From contig NC_020504.1 of assembly GCF_000349325.1 (NCBI RefSeq), positions 992,001 to 1,056,000 on the forward strand: 64,000 nucleotides of DNA. The letters are read 5' to 3'. A program made the position numbers and the translations under genes. Numbering within the stretch: the stretch's first letter is position 1; every line of letters begins with the position of its first letter. This document shows positions 35,463-44,141 of the stretch, piece by piece. The stretch comes from Streptomyces davaonensis JCM 4913 (lineage in GTDB: Bacteria; Actinomycetota; Actinomycetes; Streptomycetales; Streptomycetaceae). Below the pieces are notes generated by a model. The model saw nothing but the letters and a program-made list of their open reading frames with translations, made no database searches and was not told where the DNA came from.

Positions 35463-37130
35463 ATGATGGCAAGCGAAGTCGACACCCGCCCGGCAGTCCC
35501 TGCCGCTTCGCGCGCGCGTGAACTGTCGCGCAGGCCCTGGCTCGTGCCGCTCCTCGCCGTCCTGCTGCTCGCCCAGATGGCCGTGGCGATGGTGACGACC
35601 GCCGTGCGGCAGACGCCGACCATCGACGAGCCCGTGTACGTGGGGACGGCCGCCGTATACCTCCATGAGCACAGCCTGCGCCTCAACCCCGAGCATCCCC
35701 CGCTGGGCAAGCTGGTCGTGGCGGCCGGGGTGGCACTCGCCGATCCGCGCCACGACGCCTCGTTCGAGGGCGACCAGGGACAGGTGGGGCGACATCTGCT
35801 GTACGCGTCGGGCAACGACCCCTGGCGGCTGATGCTGTTCGCCCGGCTGCCGGTGATCGTGCTGACGCTGCTGTTCGGGCTGGTCGTGTTCGCCTTCGCG
35901 CGCGAACTGGCCGGTCCGGCGGGCGGGTTGATCGCCCTGGCCCTGTACTGCTTCTCCCCCGATCTGATCGCACACGGCTCGCTGGCCACACTGGACGTGC
36001 CCGCGGCGGGCTTCCTGCTGACGTCGGTATGGCTGCTGTGGCGGGCCCGCACGCGGCCCCGGCTGTACCTCCCCCTGGCCGGGGTGGCGCTCGGTGCGGC
36101 CGTGGCCACGAAGATGTCCACCCTGCCGGCGGTGCCGGTTCTGATGGGGCTGGCTGCCTGGTCGGTGTGGCGGGCGACTGCGGCGCCGGGGCGAGGCATC
36201 GCGCTACGGCGGGCCGCAGCAGGCGCTGCCGTGGTGGCGCTGACCGCGGTGGCCGTCGTATGGGCCACGTATCTGATGGTGGATCCGCGGCTGCGCTGGG
36301 CGCCGGAGCAGCCGGTGCCGGTGGTGCGCGGGCTACGGGGCCTGGCCGTCGAGCTGTTGCCGTTCCCGGAGGCGTACCGGGACGGGATGCGGGTCCAGTT
36401 CGCCTTCGAGAACCACCCGTGGCAGGGCTTTCTGTTCGGGCGGCTCTACACGGGATCGCTCTGGTACTACCTCCCCGCCGCGCTGCTGGTGAAGACCCCC
36501 CTCGGCATGCTGGCGCTGTGGGCCGCGGGCGTTGTGGCGGTCGTGGCGGTACGGCGGTTGCGGCCCGCGGCGCCCTATCTCCTCGTCCCCACGGCCCTGT
36601 TGCTGGCCGCGGCCATGGAGGGCTCACGGGACTTCGGGACGCGGTACGCGGTGTTCGTGCCGATGTTCCTGGCGGTGGCGGCGGGATGCCTGGTGGCCGT
36701 GGGAAGGGGGCGCTTCCGGGTGCCCTTGGTGGCCGTGCTCGTGGCGTTCGTGGCCGTCAGCTCGCTGCGGACGTTTCCCTACTATCTGCCGTACTCCAAC
36801 GAGGCGTTCGGCGGGCCCGCGAAGACGCACCTGCGGCTGCACGACGCGGCCGTGGACTGGGGCCAGGACCTCGGCAGGCTGGCGGACCGGCTGCGCGAGG
36901 AGCGGTACCGGGGCGAGCGGATCTGGCTCGTGTACAAGGGCAGTGGTGTGCCGTCGTACTACGGCATCGAGGCCGCCGACCCGCGGAAGGTGCCCGCGCG
37001 GGAGGTGCATGGGCTGCTGGTCGTGTCGGACAGCTCGGTGGCCAAGGCGACCGGCCGGCTGGCCGAGTTGATCGACAGCAGTCGTCCGATCGATACGGTC
37101 GGCCACTCGATCACCATCTATCGCCGCTGA
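35463..37130 (+). CDS. Family-39-like membrane glycosyltransferase
   Basis: A 555-residue GT-C protein with about eleven helices. After the first helix, TIDEPVYVGTAAVYL (about residue 52) carries the catalytic Asp-Glu of protein mannosyltransferase/ArnT-type enzymes, and LNPEHPPLGKLVVAAG is the second conserved loop. The last 100 residues are an external domain (DWGQDLGRLADRLREERY). Substrate is probably a polyprenyl-phosphate sugar; acceptor unknown. Tandem ATG codons at 35463 and 35466; the first is given. Confidence 0.82.
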   Translation: MMASEVDTRPAVPAASRARELSRRPWLVPLLAVLLLAQMAVAMVTTAVRQTPTIDEPVYVGTAAVYLHEHSLRLNPEHPPLGKLVVAAGVALADPRHDASFEGDQGQVGRHLLYASGNDPWRLMLFARLPVIVLTLLFGLVVFAFARELAGPAGGLIALALYCFSPDLIAHGSLATLDVPAAGFLLTSVWLLWRARTRPRLYLPLAGVALGAAVATKMSTLPAVPVLMGLAAWSVWRATAAPGRGIALRRAAAGAAVVALTAVAVVWATYLMVDPRLRWAPEQPVPVVRGLRGLAVELLPFPEAYRDGMRVQFAFENHPWQGFLFGRLYTGSLWYYLPAALLVKTPLGMLALWAAGVVAVVAVRRLRPAAPYLLVPTALLLAAAMEGSRDFGTRYAVFVPMFLAVAAGCLVAVGRGRFRVPLVAVLVAFVAVSSLRTFPYYLPYSNEAFGGPAKTHLRLHDAAVDWGQDLGRLADRLREERYRGERIWLVYKGSGVPSYYGIEAADPRKVPAREVHGLLVVSDSSVAKATGRLAELIDSSRPIDTVGHSITIYRR

Positions 37131-37248
37131 TCGTTGCGATCTCTTCCCCAGGTCACGCGCGGCACAAGCTCCGGATGCGTCCTCAGCCACCGCTCCGCTC
37201 ACTTTCAAGCTCCTGGTCAGCACGGTGTGTGAGCTATGTTGAGGCACT

Positions 37249-38193
37249 GTGGAAGACAAAGGAGGCGCACCGGTGCCATCGCCGCAGCAGGCACGCGCAC
37301 AGGCATCCGCGATCACCTCGGGAAAGACCGCTCCGGAGGCGGAGGCTTCCCCGACTTCCCAGCTCCGAGTGCTCTTCGACGGTCCGCATCTGTCCCCGGG
37401 ACAGCGCCGTATCGCGCAGTACCTGATCGAGAACATCACCGAGGCCGCGTTCCTGTCGATCACCGATCTCGCCGAGCGGGTCGGGGTCAGTCAGCCCTCG
37501 GTGACCCGCTTCGCCGCGGCGGTCGGCTTCACCGGTTACCCGGCACTGCGGGAGAAGCTCCAGGCCATCGCGCTCGGCGCGCTCGCGGGCGGCCCGGGGG
37601 CCGAGGAGAACAGCAGCAACGAGCTCCAGGCAGCCGTCGACGCCGAGATCGACAACCTGGAGAACCTGCGGCGCGACTTCGGCGACCCCGACCAGGTGAT
37701 CGCCATCGGCCGGGAGCTGTCCCGGTCGACGCCGCTGACCATCCTGGGCCTGCGCATCTCGGCGGCCCTGGCCGAGTACTTCGCCTACGCCGCCCGCCGT
37801 ATCCACCCCGACGTCCGCCTGGTGACGCGGGGCGGCAGCGTCGCCTACGACGCGCTGCTCCAGTCCCGCGAGGCGGGCGGCACCTGGGTGCTGGCCTTCT
37901 CGATGCCGCGGCACGCCCAGGAGACGCTGACCGCGGTGCGGGTGGCGCGCAGTGCCGGGCTGCGGATCGCGCTCGTCACCGATCTGGCGCTCGGTCCGAT
38001 CGCCGACGCCGCCGACGCCGTCTTCGCCACCGGCACCGGATCCCGGCTGGTCTTCGACTCCTACGCCGCGCCGGGCGTGATGGCCGCGGCACTGCTCCAG
38101 GCCATGACCGACGCGGACCCCGAGCGTACGCAGGCCCGGCTGGAGGAGTACGAGCACATCTCCGATCAGCACCAGTTCTTCCTGCGGGACTGA
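37249..38193 (+). CDS. MurR/RpiR-family sugar-phosphate regulator
   Basis: A 314-residue regulator. The N-terminal RpiR helix-turn-helix (SITDLAERVGVSQPSVTRFA) is at residues 72-91, and the SIS domain that binds phosphosugars follows (ILGLRISAALAEYFAYAARR; VLAFSMPRHAQETLTAVRVA; ALVTDLALGPIADAAD). Start is GTG 37249 with GAGG upstream. The next gene is 343 bp away and its upstream region holds a palindrome that this protein could bind. RpiR proteins commonly sense GlcNAc-6-P or MurNAc-6-P, which would suit the amino-sugar theme of the area. Confidence 0.88.
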   Translation: MEDKGGAPVPSPQQARAQASAITSGKTAPEAEASPTSQLRVLFDGPHLSPGQRRIAQYLIENITEAAFLSITDLAERVGVSQPSVTRFAAAVGFTGYPALREKLQAIALGALAGGPGAEENSSNELQAAVDAEIDNLENLRRDFGDPDQVIAIGRELSRSTPLTILGLRISAALAEYFAYAARRIHPDVRLVTRGGSVAYDALLQSREAGGTWVLAFSMPRHAQETLTAVRVARSAGLRIALVTDLALGPIADAADAVFATGTGSRLVFDSYAAPGVMAAALLQAMTDADPERTQARLEEYEHISDQHQFFLRD

Positions 38194-38249
38194 CCCCCGC
38201 CACATCCGCCAAACCGCATCACAGGGGCAACTTCCACCCTCTTTCGAGC

Positions 38250-38297
38250 ATGAATGTTTTCATACGTCTTGCAAAGCGGACGGCATATATAAATACT
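38250..38297 (+). promoter_or_regulatory. AT-rich promoter with ATGAA/TTCAT palindrome
   Basis: The 343-bp gap 38194-38536 holds no gene I can support. Its centre is unusually AT-rich: a palindrome ATGAATGTTTTCAT (38250-38263), then TTGCAA (38269-38274) and AATACT (38292-38297) with a 17-bp spacer as candidate -35 and -10 boxes, all directed to the gene at 38537. The palindrome is a good candidate site for the RpiR regulator encoded just upstream. About 230 bp of untranslated leader would remain, in which I see no further signal. Confidence 0.5.
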
Positions 38298-38536
38298 TCT
38301 CCACGCCGCACCAGCCCGCAGCAAGCCGACGGTCCGCTCACGCGCACGACACCCCATCCGTTGTGCGCACCCAGTCGGCCCCGCGGGCTCCGCGACGGGC
38401 ACTCTCAGCCGCCGTCTCCTACCCGCGTCGGCGCCGAGGGTGTTCGGCCGGGCGGCCCCGGTCATCCCCTAGGCCGGGGCCGCCCCGACCTCGTCGGACC
38501 ACCCCTCACGACGCCGCACACCCGGAAGCGAGCACC

Positions 38537-38905
38537 ATGGCAACCCTGACGACCACGCGCATCACCTCGGACTGGCCGTGCCAGGTCAAGACGCCGGGCA
38601 CCTACGACTGGGAGCGCTCGGCGGCCAAGTGGCTGCGCGAACTGGTCCCGGCGCGCTACGCCAGCTACCCCGCGCTGATCCGGCACCCCGTCCTGCTCGC
38701 CCGCCATGCGCAGATCCAGGTCCAGCAGGAGATCCGCGTCGCCCGTACCGCGCTCCAGACCGCCCGCGCCGACCTCCCCGCCCTCGGCATGCCCGAGTCG
38801 GTCATCGAGCACACGATCAAGCTCTACGCGGCCGAGGTCATGCAGCTTCAGCACATCGCCCGAAGCGTGCGGGCGGTGTCACAGGCGCTGGTCGAGCGCC
38901 GCTGA
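38537..38905 (+). CDS. Hypothetical protein, 122 aa
   Basis: A small soluble protein starting MATLTTTRITSDWPCQVKTP. The C-terminal two-thirds form long helices (HPVLLARHAQIQVQQEIRVA; then Ile/Gln/His-rich YAAEVMQLQHIARSV), consistent with a coiled-coil or four-helix bundle. No signal peptide or metal motif is visible. It is preceded by a long leader and a regulated-looking promoter, so it is probably expressed under particular conditions. Family not recognised. Confidence 0.65.
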   Translation: MATLTTTRITSDWPCQVKTPGTYDWERSAAKWLRELVPARYASYPALIRHPVLLARHAQIQVQQEIRVARTALQTARADLPALGMPESVIEHTIKLYAAEVMQLQHIARSVRAVSQALVERR

Positions 38906-38985
38906 GCGCGGGCGCGGTGGCCGTGCGGCCATCGGGCGACTGTCACTGAACTCGGCGAGCCGGAGCCCGTCGACGCCGCCGCTCG

Positions 38986-39087
38986 TCAGTCGTCGTGCCG
39001 GTGGAGCCAGTACCAGACGGCACCCACGGTCAGGGCCAGCAGGAAGAGGACGGGCAGCACCAGGCCCGGGACTCGGGAGCCGTTCAT
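38986..39087 (-). CDS. 33-residue single-pass membrane peptide
   Basis: An ORF from ATG 39085-39087 to TGA 38986-38988. It encodes MNGSRVPGLV, then a hydrophobic helix (LPVLFLLALTVGAVWYWL) and a charged end HRHDD. One transmembrane segment with an external or cytoplasmic basic/acidic tail is the only visible feature. A weak AAGG lies upstream. The strong amphipathic-free hydrophobic run flanked by charges argues for a real small protein; function unknown. Confidence 0.5.
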   Translation of the reverse strand: MNGSRVPGLVLPVLFLLALTVGAVWYWLHRHDD

Positions 39088-39227
39088 CGGAGAGAGCCTT
39101 CGGATCGGAGCGGGCCGGGCGCCGGGTGCGCGGCCCGCACACCCATGGTGACGCCCGGTGACGCAGCGTTCGCACCGCTTTCCGCACCCCTTGCCCGGCG
39201 TTCGAAGGACCGGCCGACCGGTCCGCG

Positions 39228-39893
39228 TCAGCCGCTCACGCTGGTGTTGCGGGACTCCAGCGAGCGGCGGGTGTCGTTGCCGTAGACGCCGGTCTCGTCG
39301 CCGCTGATGCCGTACCAGAGCTGGAAGCGGGCCACGGCCTCCCTGAGCGTGGCGTCATAGACGCCGCTGGCGGAACCGGCCGTATAGACGTCCGGGACGG
39401 CCAGCAGACGCTGCTGAAGCTCGATCACCTCGGGACCGCTGTCGCCTTCGCGCAGGGTGCCGGGGCCGTCCGGGTCGGGGGCGTTGGGGTCGGAGACGCC
39501 CCCGTCCGTCGGGGTTGGGGGCGGGGTGGGGCTCGGCGAGGCCGTCGCGGGAGGTGCGGGCGCAGCCCCCGCCTCCGGGCCCTCTTCCTCGTCCCGCGGC
39601 AGGAACAGGGCGGCGCCGAAGCCGAGCAGAGCCGCGGCGGTCACGGCGACCGCGACGGTGACGCGGGGCTGGGCGCGGGTATTCCGGGGCCGGCCACCGG
39701 GATCGGGGGTGACGGCGGGGACGGGCGGCAGTTCCTGGGTGTCGGCATCCGAGCCATAGGGCGGGTCGGGCAGCGGGACGGGCTCGTAGGGGCCGGAGTC
39801 CTCGGCCGGCTCGCGGAACAGGTCGGCGAGGGCGTCGGTGCGCCGCGGGCGCAGGACTCGGGCCGGTTCGAGGGGTGGGCCGTTGTTCTCCAC
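39228..39893 (-). CDS. Membrane-anchored peptidoglycan-binding-like protein
   Basis: A 221-residue protein starting at GTG 39893. A disordered acidic/proline-rich cytoplasmic segment (residues 1-75) is followed by one transmembrane helix (VTVAVAVTAAALLGFGAALFL, about 78-98), a Pro/Thr/Ser-rich linker and a C-terminal peptidoglycan-binding domain 1 (LREGDSGPEVIELQQRLLA; VYDATLREAVARFQLWYG). The topology is type II, placing the binding domain at the cell wall. No enzymatic domain is present. Confidence 0.82.
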   Translation of the reverse strand: MENNGPPLEPARVLRPRRTDALADLFREPAEDSGPYEPVPLPDPPYGSDADTQELPPVPAVTPDPGGRPRNTRAQPRVTVAVAVTAAALLGFGAALFLPRDEEEGPEAGAAPAPPATASPSPTPPPTPTDGGVSDPNAPDPDGPGTLREGDSGPEVIELQQRLLAVPDVYTAGSASGVYDATLREAVARFQLWYGISGDETGVYGNDTRRSLESRNTSVSG

Positions 39894-39992
39894 GTTCGGT
39901 TTCCTTCCGTCCCGTGCGCAGGGGGCGAAATCACTCCGATGAGTGATACGGGGCCGTCACCCCGGGAGTTCAGGCATCCCCTCACCACCAAA

Positions 39993-40052
39993 CGATCGAT
40001 ACGCTCAATTCGGCCAAAGTTATTGAGCGTTTGATCGATGCCGTGCTAGAAA
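39993..40052 (+). promoter_or_regulatory. Operator and leaderless promoter of the PL8 lyase gene
   Basis: Two inverted half-sites, CGATCGATACGCTCAAT (39993-40009) and ATTGAGCGTTTGATCG (40022-40037), share ACGCTCAAT and CGATC. The right half contains a candidate -35 TTGAGC (40023-40028); 18 bp on is TAGAAA (40047-40052), 8 nt before the ATG at 40061. There is no Shine-Dalgarno sequence, so the mRNA would be leaderless and a protein on the right half-site would block polymerase. The half-sites resemble those near the DeoR/LacI-type regulator at 53458-54549. Confidence 0.55.
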
Positions 40053-40060
40053 CCGCCGTC

Positions 40061-42325
40061 ATGACGACTCGTTGGTCACGTCGCGGCTTTCTGACCGCGA
40101 GCACAGCAAGCGCTCTCACCTTCACCCTCCCCACCCCGGTCGGCGTCGCCGCCGAAGAGCGGGCCGCCGAGGACGCGGACGAGTTCGCGACCCTCCGCGC
40201 GAAGTGGCGCACGCTCATCCTCGGCGAGGGGTTCAGCCCCACCGCCGAACCCTTCAAGAGCCGGCTCGCCGAACTCGGCAGCACCGCCGGCCAGTTGCGC
40301 TCCACCATGGCACCGGCCGCCGGATCCCTCTGGCCGGACCTGGTGTACGCGGACCCCGAACCCGACACCGATCAGGAGTCGTACGGCTACTCGGGCAACC
40401 TCAACTCCAGCTACAACCGGCTCAACACGCTCGCCCAGGCGTACATCCAGCCCGGCACCGGACTCACCGGCGACAGCACGCTCAGGACGGCCGTTCTGAC
40501 CGGACTCGATCACCTCCACAGCGAGGTGTACAACGAAAACCAGACCCGCTACGGCAACTGGTACAGCTGGCAGATCGGCGCCCCGCAGGCGCTGCTCGAC
40601 GTCTGTGTCCTGATGTACGACTCGCTCACCGCCGCGCAGATCTCCGACTACTGCGCGGCGGTGGACCACTTCGTGCCCGATTCGGCGGTCGCCGACTACA
40701 CCGGGACCAGCACCGGCGCCAACCGGGTCGACCTGTGCCGGGTACTGGCGCTGCGCGGCATCGTCGGGGGCAGCTCCGCGAAGGTGGCGCTCGCCCGGGA
40801 CGCCCTCTCCCCCGTCTTCCCCTATGTCAGCAGTGGGGACGGGCTGTACACCGACGGATCGTTCATCCAGCACAGCACCGTGCCCTACACCGGCTCCTAC
40901 GGCTCGGTGCTGCTCGGCGGGCTCGGGATGCTGTTCGCGCTGCTCAACGGGTCGACCTGGGCCATCACCGGCCCCAAGCGGCAGATCGTGTTCGACGCGG
41001 TGGAGAACGCGTGGGCGCCGTTCCTCTACAACGGCCTGGTCATGGACGGGGTCTCCGGCCGGGCGATCAGCCGGGGGCTGTCCGCGTCCGACAGCAAGCA
41101 GATCCAGCAGGACGATCACCTGCGCGGTCATCCGATCCTCGCGTCGATCGTTCTGCTCGGACAGGGCGCGAGCACGACCGAGTCCGCTCGTTGGCGCGGG
41201 CTGGTCAAGGGCTGGGTGCAGCGCGACTACTACAGCCCGCCGATGAGCAACCCCGCGATCGGTCTGCCGCACCTGGCCCGGCTGAAGTCGCTCCTGGACG
41301 ACACGACGATCACATCGATCGCCGAGCCGACCGGTCACCGCCTGTTCACCAACATGGCCCGCGCCACCCACCGCAGACCCGGCTGGGCCGCCTCGCTGAG
41401 CATGGCCGACCGCAGGATCACGTACTACGAGACGGGCAACGGCGAGAACCTGCGCGGCTGGCACACCGGTTCCGGACTGCTCTACTGGTGGGGCGACACC
41501 TTCGGCAACGGCCAGTACAGCGACGCCTTCTGGCCCACCGTCGACCCCTGCCGGCTGCCCGGCACCACCGCCTCGCGCAAGGTGCTCGCGGACGCGGCCG
41601 GCGGGGACTGGGGCGCGTCGCTGCCCGATGTGAACTGGGTGGGCGGCACCACCGACGGGCAGCGGGCGGCGATCGGCCAGTATCTGAAAGGACTTCAGTC
41701 CACGCTGCTGGCGAAGAAGTCGTGGTTCTTCCTCGACGACACGGTGGTCTGCCTCGGCGCGGGCATCCGCTGCACCGACGGCACAGCGGTCGAGACGACC
41801 GTCGAGAACCGCAATCTCGGCCCCACCGGCAACAGCCCCTTCACGGTGGACGGCACCACCAAGCCCCTCGCCTACCCCTGGTCGGAGACGCTCACCGGCG
41901 CGCGGTGGGCGCACATCGGCGGCCACGGCGGCTATGTCTTCCCCGGCGGGGCGAGCGTCAAGGCGCTGCGCGAAACACGCGAGGGCCGCTGGAGCGACAT
42001 CAACAAGGGCGGCTCGACCACCGCGCTGAACCGCAAGTACCTGACGATGTACGTCGACCACGGCACCGACCCGACCGCCGGCACCTACGCCTATCTGCTG
42101 ATGCCGGGCGCGACGGCGGCGCAGACCCAGGCGCGGGCCGCCGCCACCGGCTGGGTGAGCGTCCTCGCCAACACCGACGACCAGCAGGGCGTGACCGTTC
42201 CCTCGCTCGGCTTCACCGGGGTCAACTTCTGGTTCGGCGGCACCGTGGGCGATCTCGTCGCGAGCGCCCCGTGCTCAGTGATGATCAATGAGCGCGCCGA
42301 CGGCACCGCGGTGATCTGCGTCAGT
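40061..42325 (+). pseudogene. Polysaccharide lyase family 8 (hyaluronate lyase type), 5' part, interrupted
   Basis: First 755 codons of a secreted PL8 lyase. A Tat signal (SRRGFLTAS at residues 6-14) precedes an alpha/alpha-toroid with all three catalytic residues: Asn221 (TGANRVDL), His271 (SFIQH) and Tyr280 (GSYG), with the 50- and 9-residue spacings of known hyaluronate lyases; Arg334 and Arg338 follow. The beta-sandwich C-terminal half is present until codon 755, where a composite transposon begins. Reading continues five codons into the IS (EPLSS) to a TGA ending at 42343, giving a 760-residue product lacking the last 58 residues, which sit at 46361-46537. Catalytic parts are intact, so residual activity is possible. 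Known family members cleave hyaluronan, chondroitin or xanthan by beta-elimination. Confidence 0.9.
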
Positions 42326-43219
42326 GAACCTCTTTCATCCTGAATAGTTGCAGGTCATGAGTGTGTGGATGGCTCGGACGATGGTGCCGATGCGCCGGGT
42401 TGAACATCGGGCTCGTCGTAACAGCCGCCAGGACTTCAGCTGTGCGAAGGCGCGTTCTCCCGGAGCCCGCAGCCGGGCATGGTCACGGTTGAACTGCTGG
42501 TAGTGCTCGGGCTGTTCGTGGTGGTGGTAGTAGGGGGTGCGGAAGGTGGCGCCGGCGCCCTGGTAGGCCCGGTCGGCGAGGACCAGGATCTGCCGGGTGA
42601 GGCAGGCTTGGACGATGCCGTGCGCGCGGGCCGCGGTCAGGTCGTGCGTGCGGCCTGGTGTCGCGCGGGAGAACCACAGTGGGGTGCCGTCCGGGCGTGC
42701 GACGACCTGGACATTCATGCCGTGCTGCTTGTGCTTCTGCGAGTAGTACGGCTGGTCCGCGGCGATTCGGTCGGTGGGGATGAGCGTGCCGTCGACGATG
42801 ACGAAGTCTCCTTCGCCCAGCCCGGTGAGGGCCTCGTGCAGGCCCGGCGCCCAGGAGGCCAGGACTTCGAGTGTCTCGTCGACGTAGCGCCAGGCCGTCG
42901 CCTCCGACACCCCGAACCCGGCACCGACTTGTGCGAACGTCTCGTTCTTCCGTAGATGGGCCAGCGTCAGCAGGGCTTGCTTGAAGCAGCTCAACTTCCG
43001 CCAGTGTGTGCGAAGTTCACGCCTTCGGGTGTAGATGAGCCAGGAGACGTGCTCGACCAGTTCGTACGGGACATCGAGCATGGAAGGATACGGAACCAAC
43101 GAAGCCCCCCGGCCGTCGGCGTGTTGAGTGAGATCACCACACCAACGACGAGGGGCTTCGGCACGTCACCGCACCTGACCAGCCCACTTCATCCCCACGG
43201 CACAGGATGAAAGAGGTTC
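42326..43219 (-). mobile_element. IS5-family element, copy A (ISL2-like)
   Basis: An 894-bp element with perfect 17-bp terminal inverted repeats GAACCTCTTTCATCCTG / CAGGATGAAAGAGGTTC. It is flanked by AGT on the left and ACT (43220-43222) on the right; both match the ANT target duplication known for the ISL2 group of IS5. The flanks of this copy are not direct repeats of each other, as expected if it moved as part of the composite. One transposase gene fills it. Confidence 0.88.
42335..43099 (-). CDS. IS5-family transposase, copy A
   Basis: A 254-residue DDE transposase in a single frame. An N-terminal helix-turn-helix (FAQVGAGFGVSEATAWRYVD) precedes the catalytic triad: Asp in FVIVDGTLIP, Asp in VLADRAYQG and Glu in GERAFAQLKSW. 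The protein sequence is identical to copy B. It starts at TTG 43099 with GGGGGG five bases before it; ATG 43081 is the alternative. The stop codon TGA lies within the terminal inverted repeat. It reads out toward the truncated lyase gene. Confidence 0.9.
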   Translation of the reverse strand: MVPYPSMLDVPYELVEHVSWLIYTRRRELRTHWRKLSCFKQALLTLAHLRKNETFAQVGAGFGVSEATAWRYVDETLEVLASWAPGLHEALTGLGEGDFVIVDGTLIPTDRIAADQPYYSQKHKQHGMNVQVVARPDGTPLWFSRATPGRTHDLTAARAHGIVQACLTRQILVLADRAYQGAGATFRTPYYHHHEQPEHYQQFNRDHARLRAPGERAFAQLKSWRLLRRARCSTRRIGTIVRAIHTLMTCNYSG

Positions 43220-43553
43220 ACTGAGACGGTTTTACCCGACGGCACCCTCCTCGCCACCACCAGCGACGACGCGTGGAAAAGAGCGGGAGGACACGCCGAG
43301 AAGCCCTCACCGGCAATACGGGCTGCGACGAGGCGTAGTTATTGCTACGCCTGGAGCGAATTAACGTTCAACAACATTGGAATTGCAGGTTCCTCACTCC
43401 CGACATAGACTCAAAGTCCAGCCGGATCACGTCCGTTGACGAAACAACGAGGCACCCCGTGTTCCTCCTCGGATGCTGGAAGAGGCCCGGCTAGGAGCAC
43501 GCGGCAGGCGATAAGCCGATGGACATTCATCCATATCTGGTCAGGGATTGCCG
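43220..43553 (+). other. Left cargo flank with a possible WD-repeat gene remnant
   Basis: 334 bp between IS copy A and the lectin start. Directly after the IS, one frame reads LPDGTLLATTSDDAW, a pattern typical of WD40 repeats; it is open to a TAG near 43406 but has no start. This may be the interrupted end of a gene from the donor genome. The rest (about 43330-43550) is AT-rich, with no ORF of note, and must hold the lectin promoter; I see no clear -35/-10 pair. Confidence 0.35.
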
Positions 43554-44141
43554 ATGGACACGAACTATCGTTCTCGGGTCGCATTCCGCATAACCACGGC
43601 AGCGACGGCAGTGAGCGCCGCGTGTTGGGGTCTAGGCGGCTCGACAGAAGCGGCACCAATGACGCCGGTGAGTGATGCCTACCACGAGATCCGCGTCGAG
43701 CACTCCAACATGTGCCTAGACGTTGGGTATCAGGCTACACACCATGGCGCAGGAGTAGTCCAAGCCAACTGCACTGGCGGAACCAACCAACAGTGGAAGC
43801 TCGAACCCCTGGGTGGAGACCGCTTCTCGATCAAAGCACAGCACTCCGATAAATGCCTTGACGTCAGATGGGCTAGTCTCGCTCACGGAGAACATGTAAT
43901 TCAGGCGAATTGCACCGGAGCCGCAAATCAGGCTTGGGGCTTCTTCGGTGGACCGGGATACGAGCTCAGGTCTGACGGAAAATACATGCCAAGGTCCTAC
44001 GAATTTTACAAGCTCGTTGCTCTACACTCCGGTCACTGCCTCGACGTAAAGAATCTCAGCCTGGCGAATGGCGCATCCGTCATTCAAGCCCAGTGCTGGG
44101 CACCGGGAAACAATCAGAAGTGGCGTGTGATGCCCTATTGA
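43554..44141 (+). CDS. Secreted ricin B-type beta-trefoil lectin
   Basis: A 195-residue protein: a signal peptide (MDTNYRSRVAFRITTAATAV, Ala-rich core to about residue 36) and one beta-trefoil with three subdomains, each with a CLDV strand (NMCLDV, DKCLDV, GHCLDV) and a QxW motif (QQW, QAW, QKW). Such domains bind galactose or related sugars; no enzyme is attached. Codon use is foreign to this genome: many AAA, AAT, ATA, CTA, AGA and ACA codons. The terminal TAT TGA is partly made by the IS630 insertion; before it, the frame would have ended CCC TAG, one residue shorter. ATG 43554 is the first with a purine-rich CAGGGA upstream. Confidence 0.85.
   Translation: MDTNYRSRVAFRITTAATAVSAACWGLGGSTEAAPMTPVSDAYHEIRVEHSNMCLDVGYQATHHGAGVVQANCTGGTNQQWKLEPLGGDRFSIKAQHSDKCLDVRWASLAHGEHVIQANCTGAANQAWGFFGGPGYELRSDGKYMPRSYEFYKLVALHSGHCLDVKNLSLANGASVIQAQCWAPGNNQKWRVMPY

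Noticed and set aside
42479..42955. Open frame antisense to the IS5-family transposase (also in copy B)
   Set aside because: It is the mirror of the DDE gene and has no start signal or domain of its own.
42326..43219. Programmed frameshift in the IS5-family transposase
   Set aside because: A single frame contains the HTH and all three catalytic residues, so no frameshift is needed.
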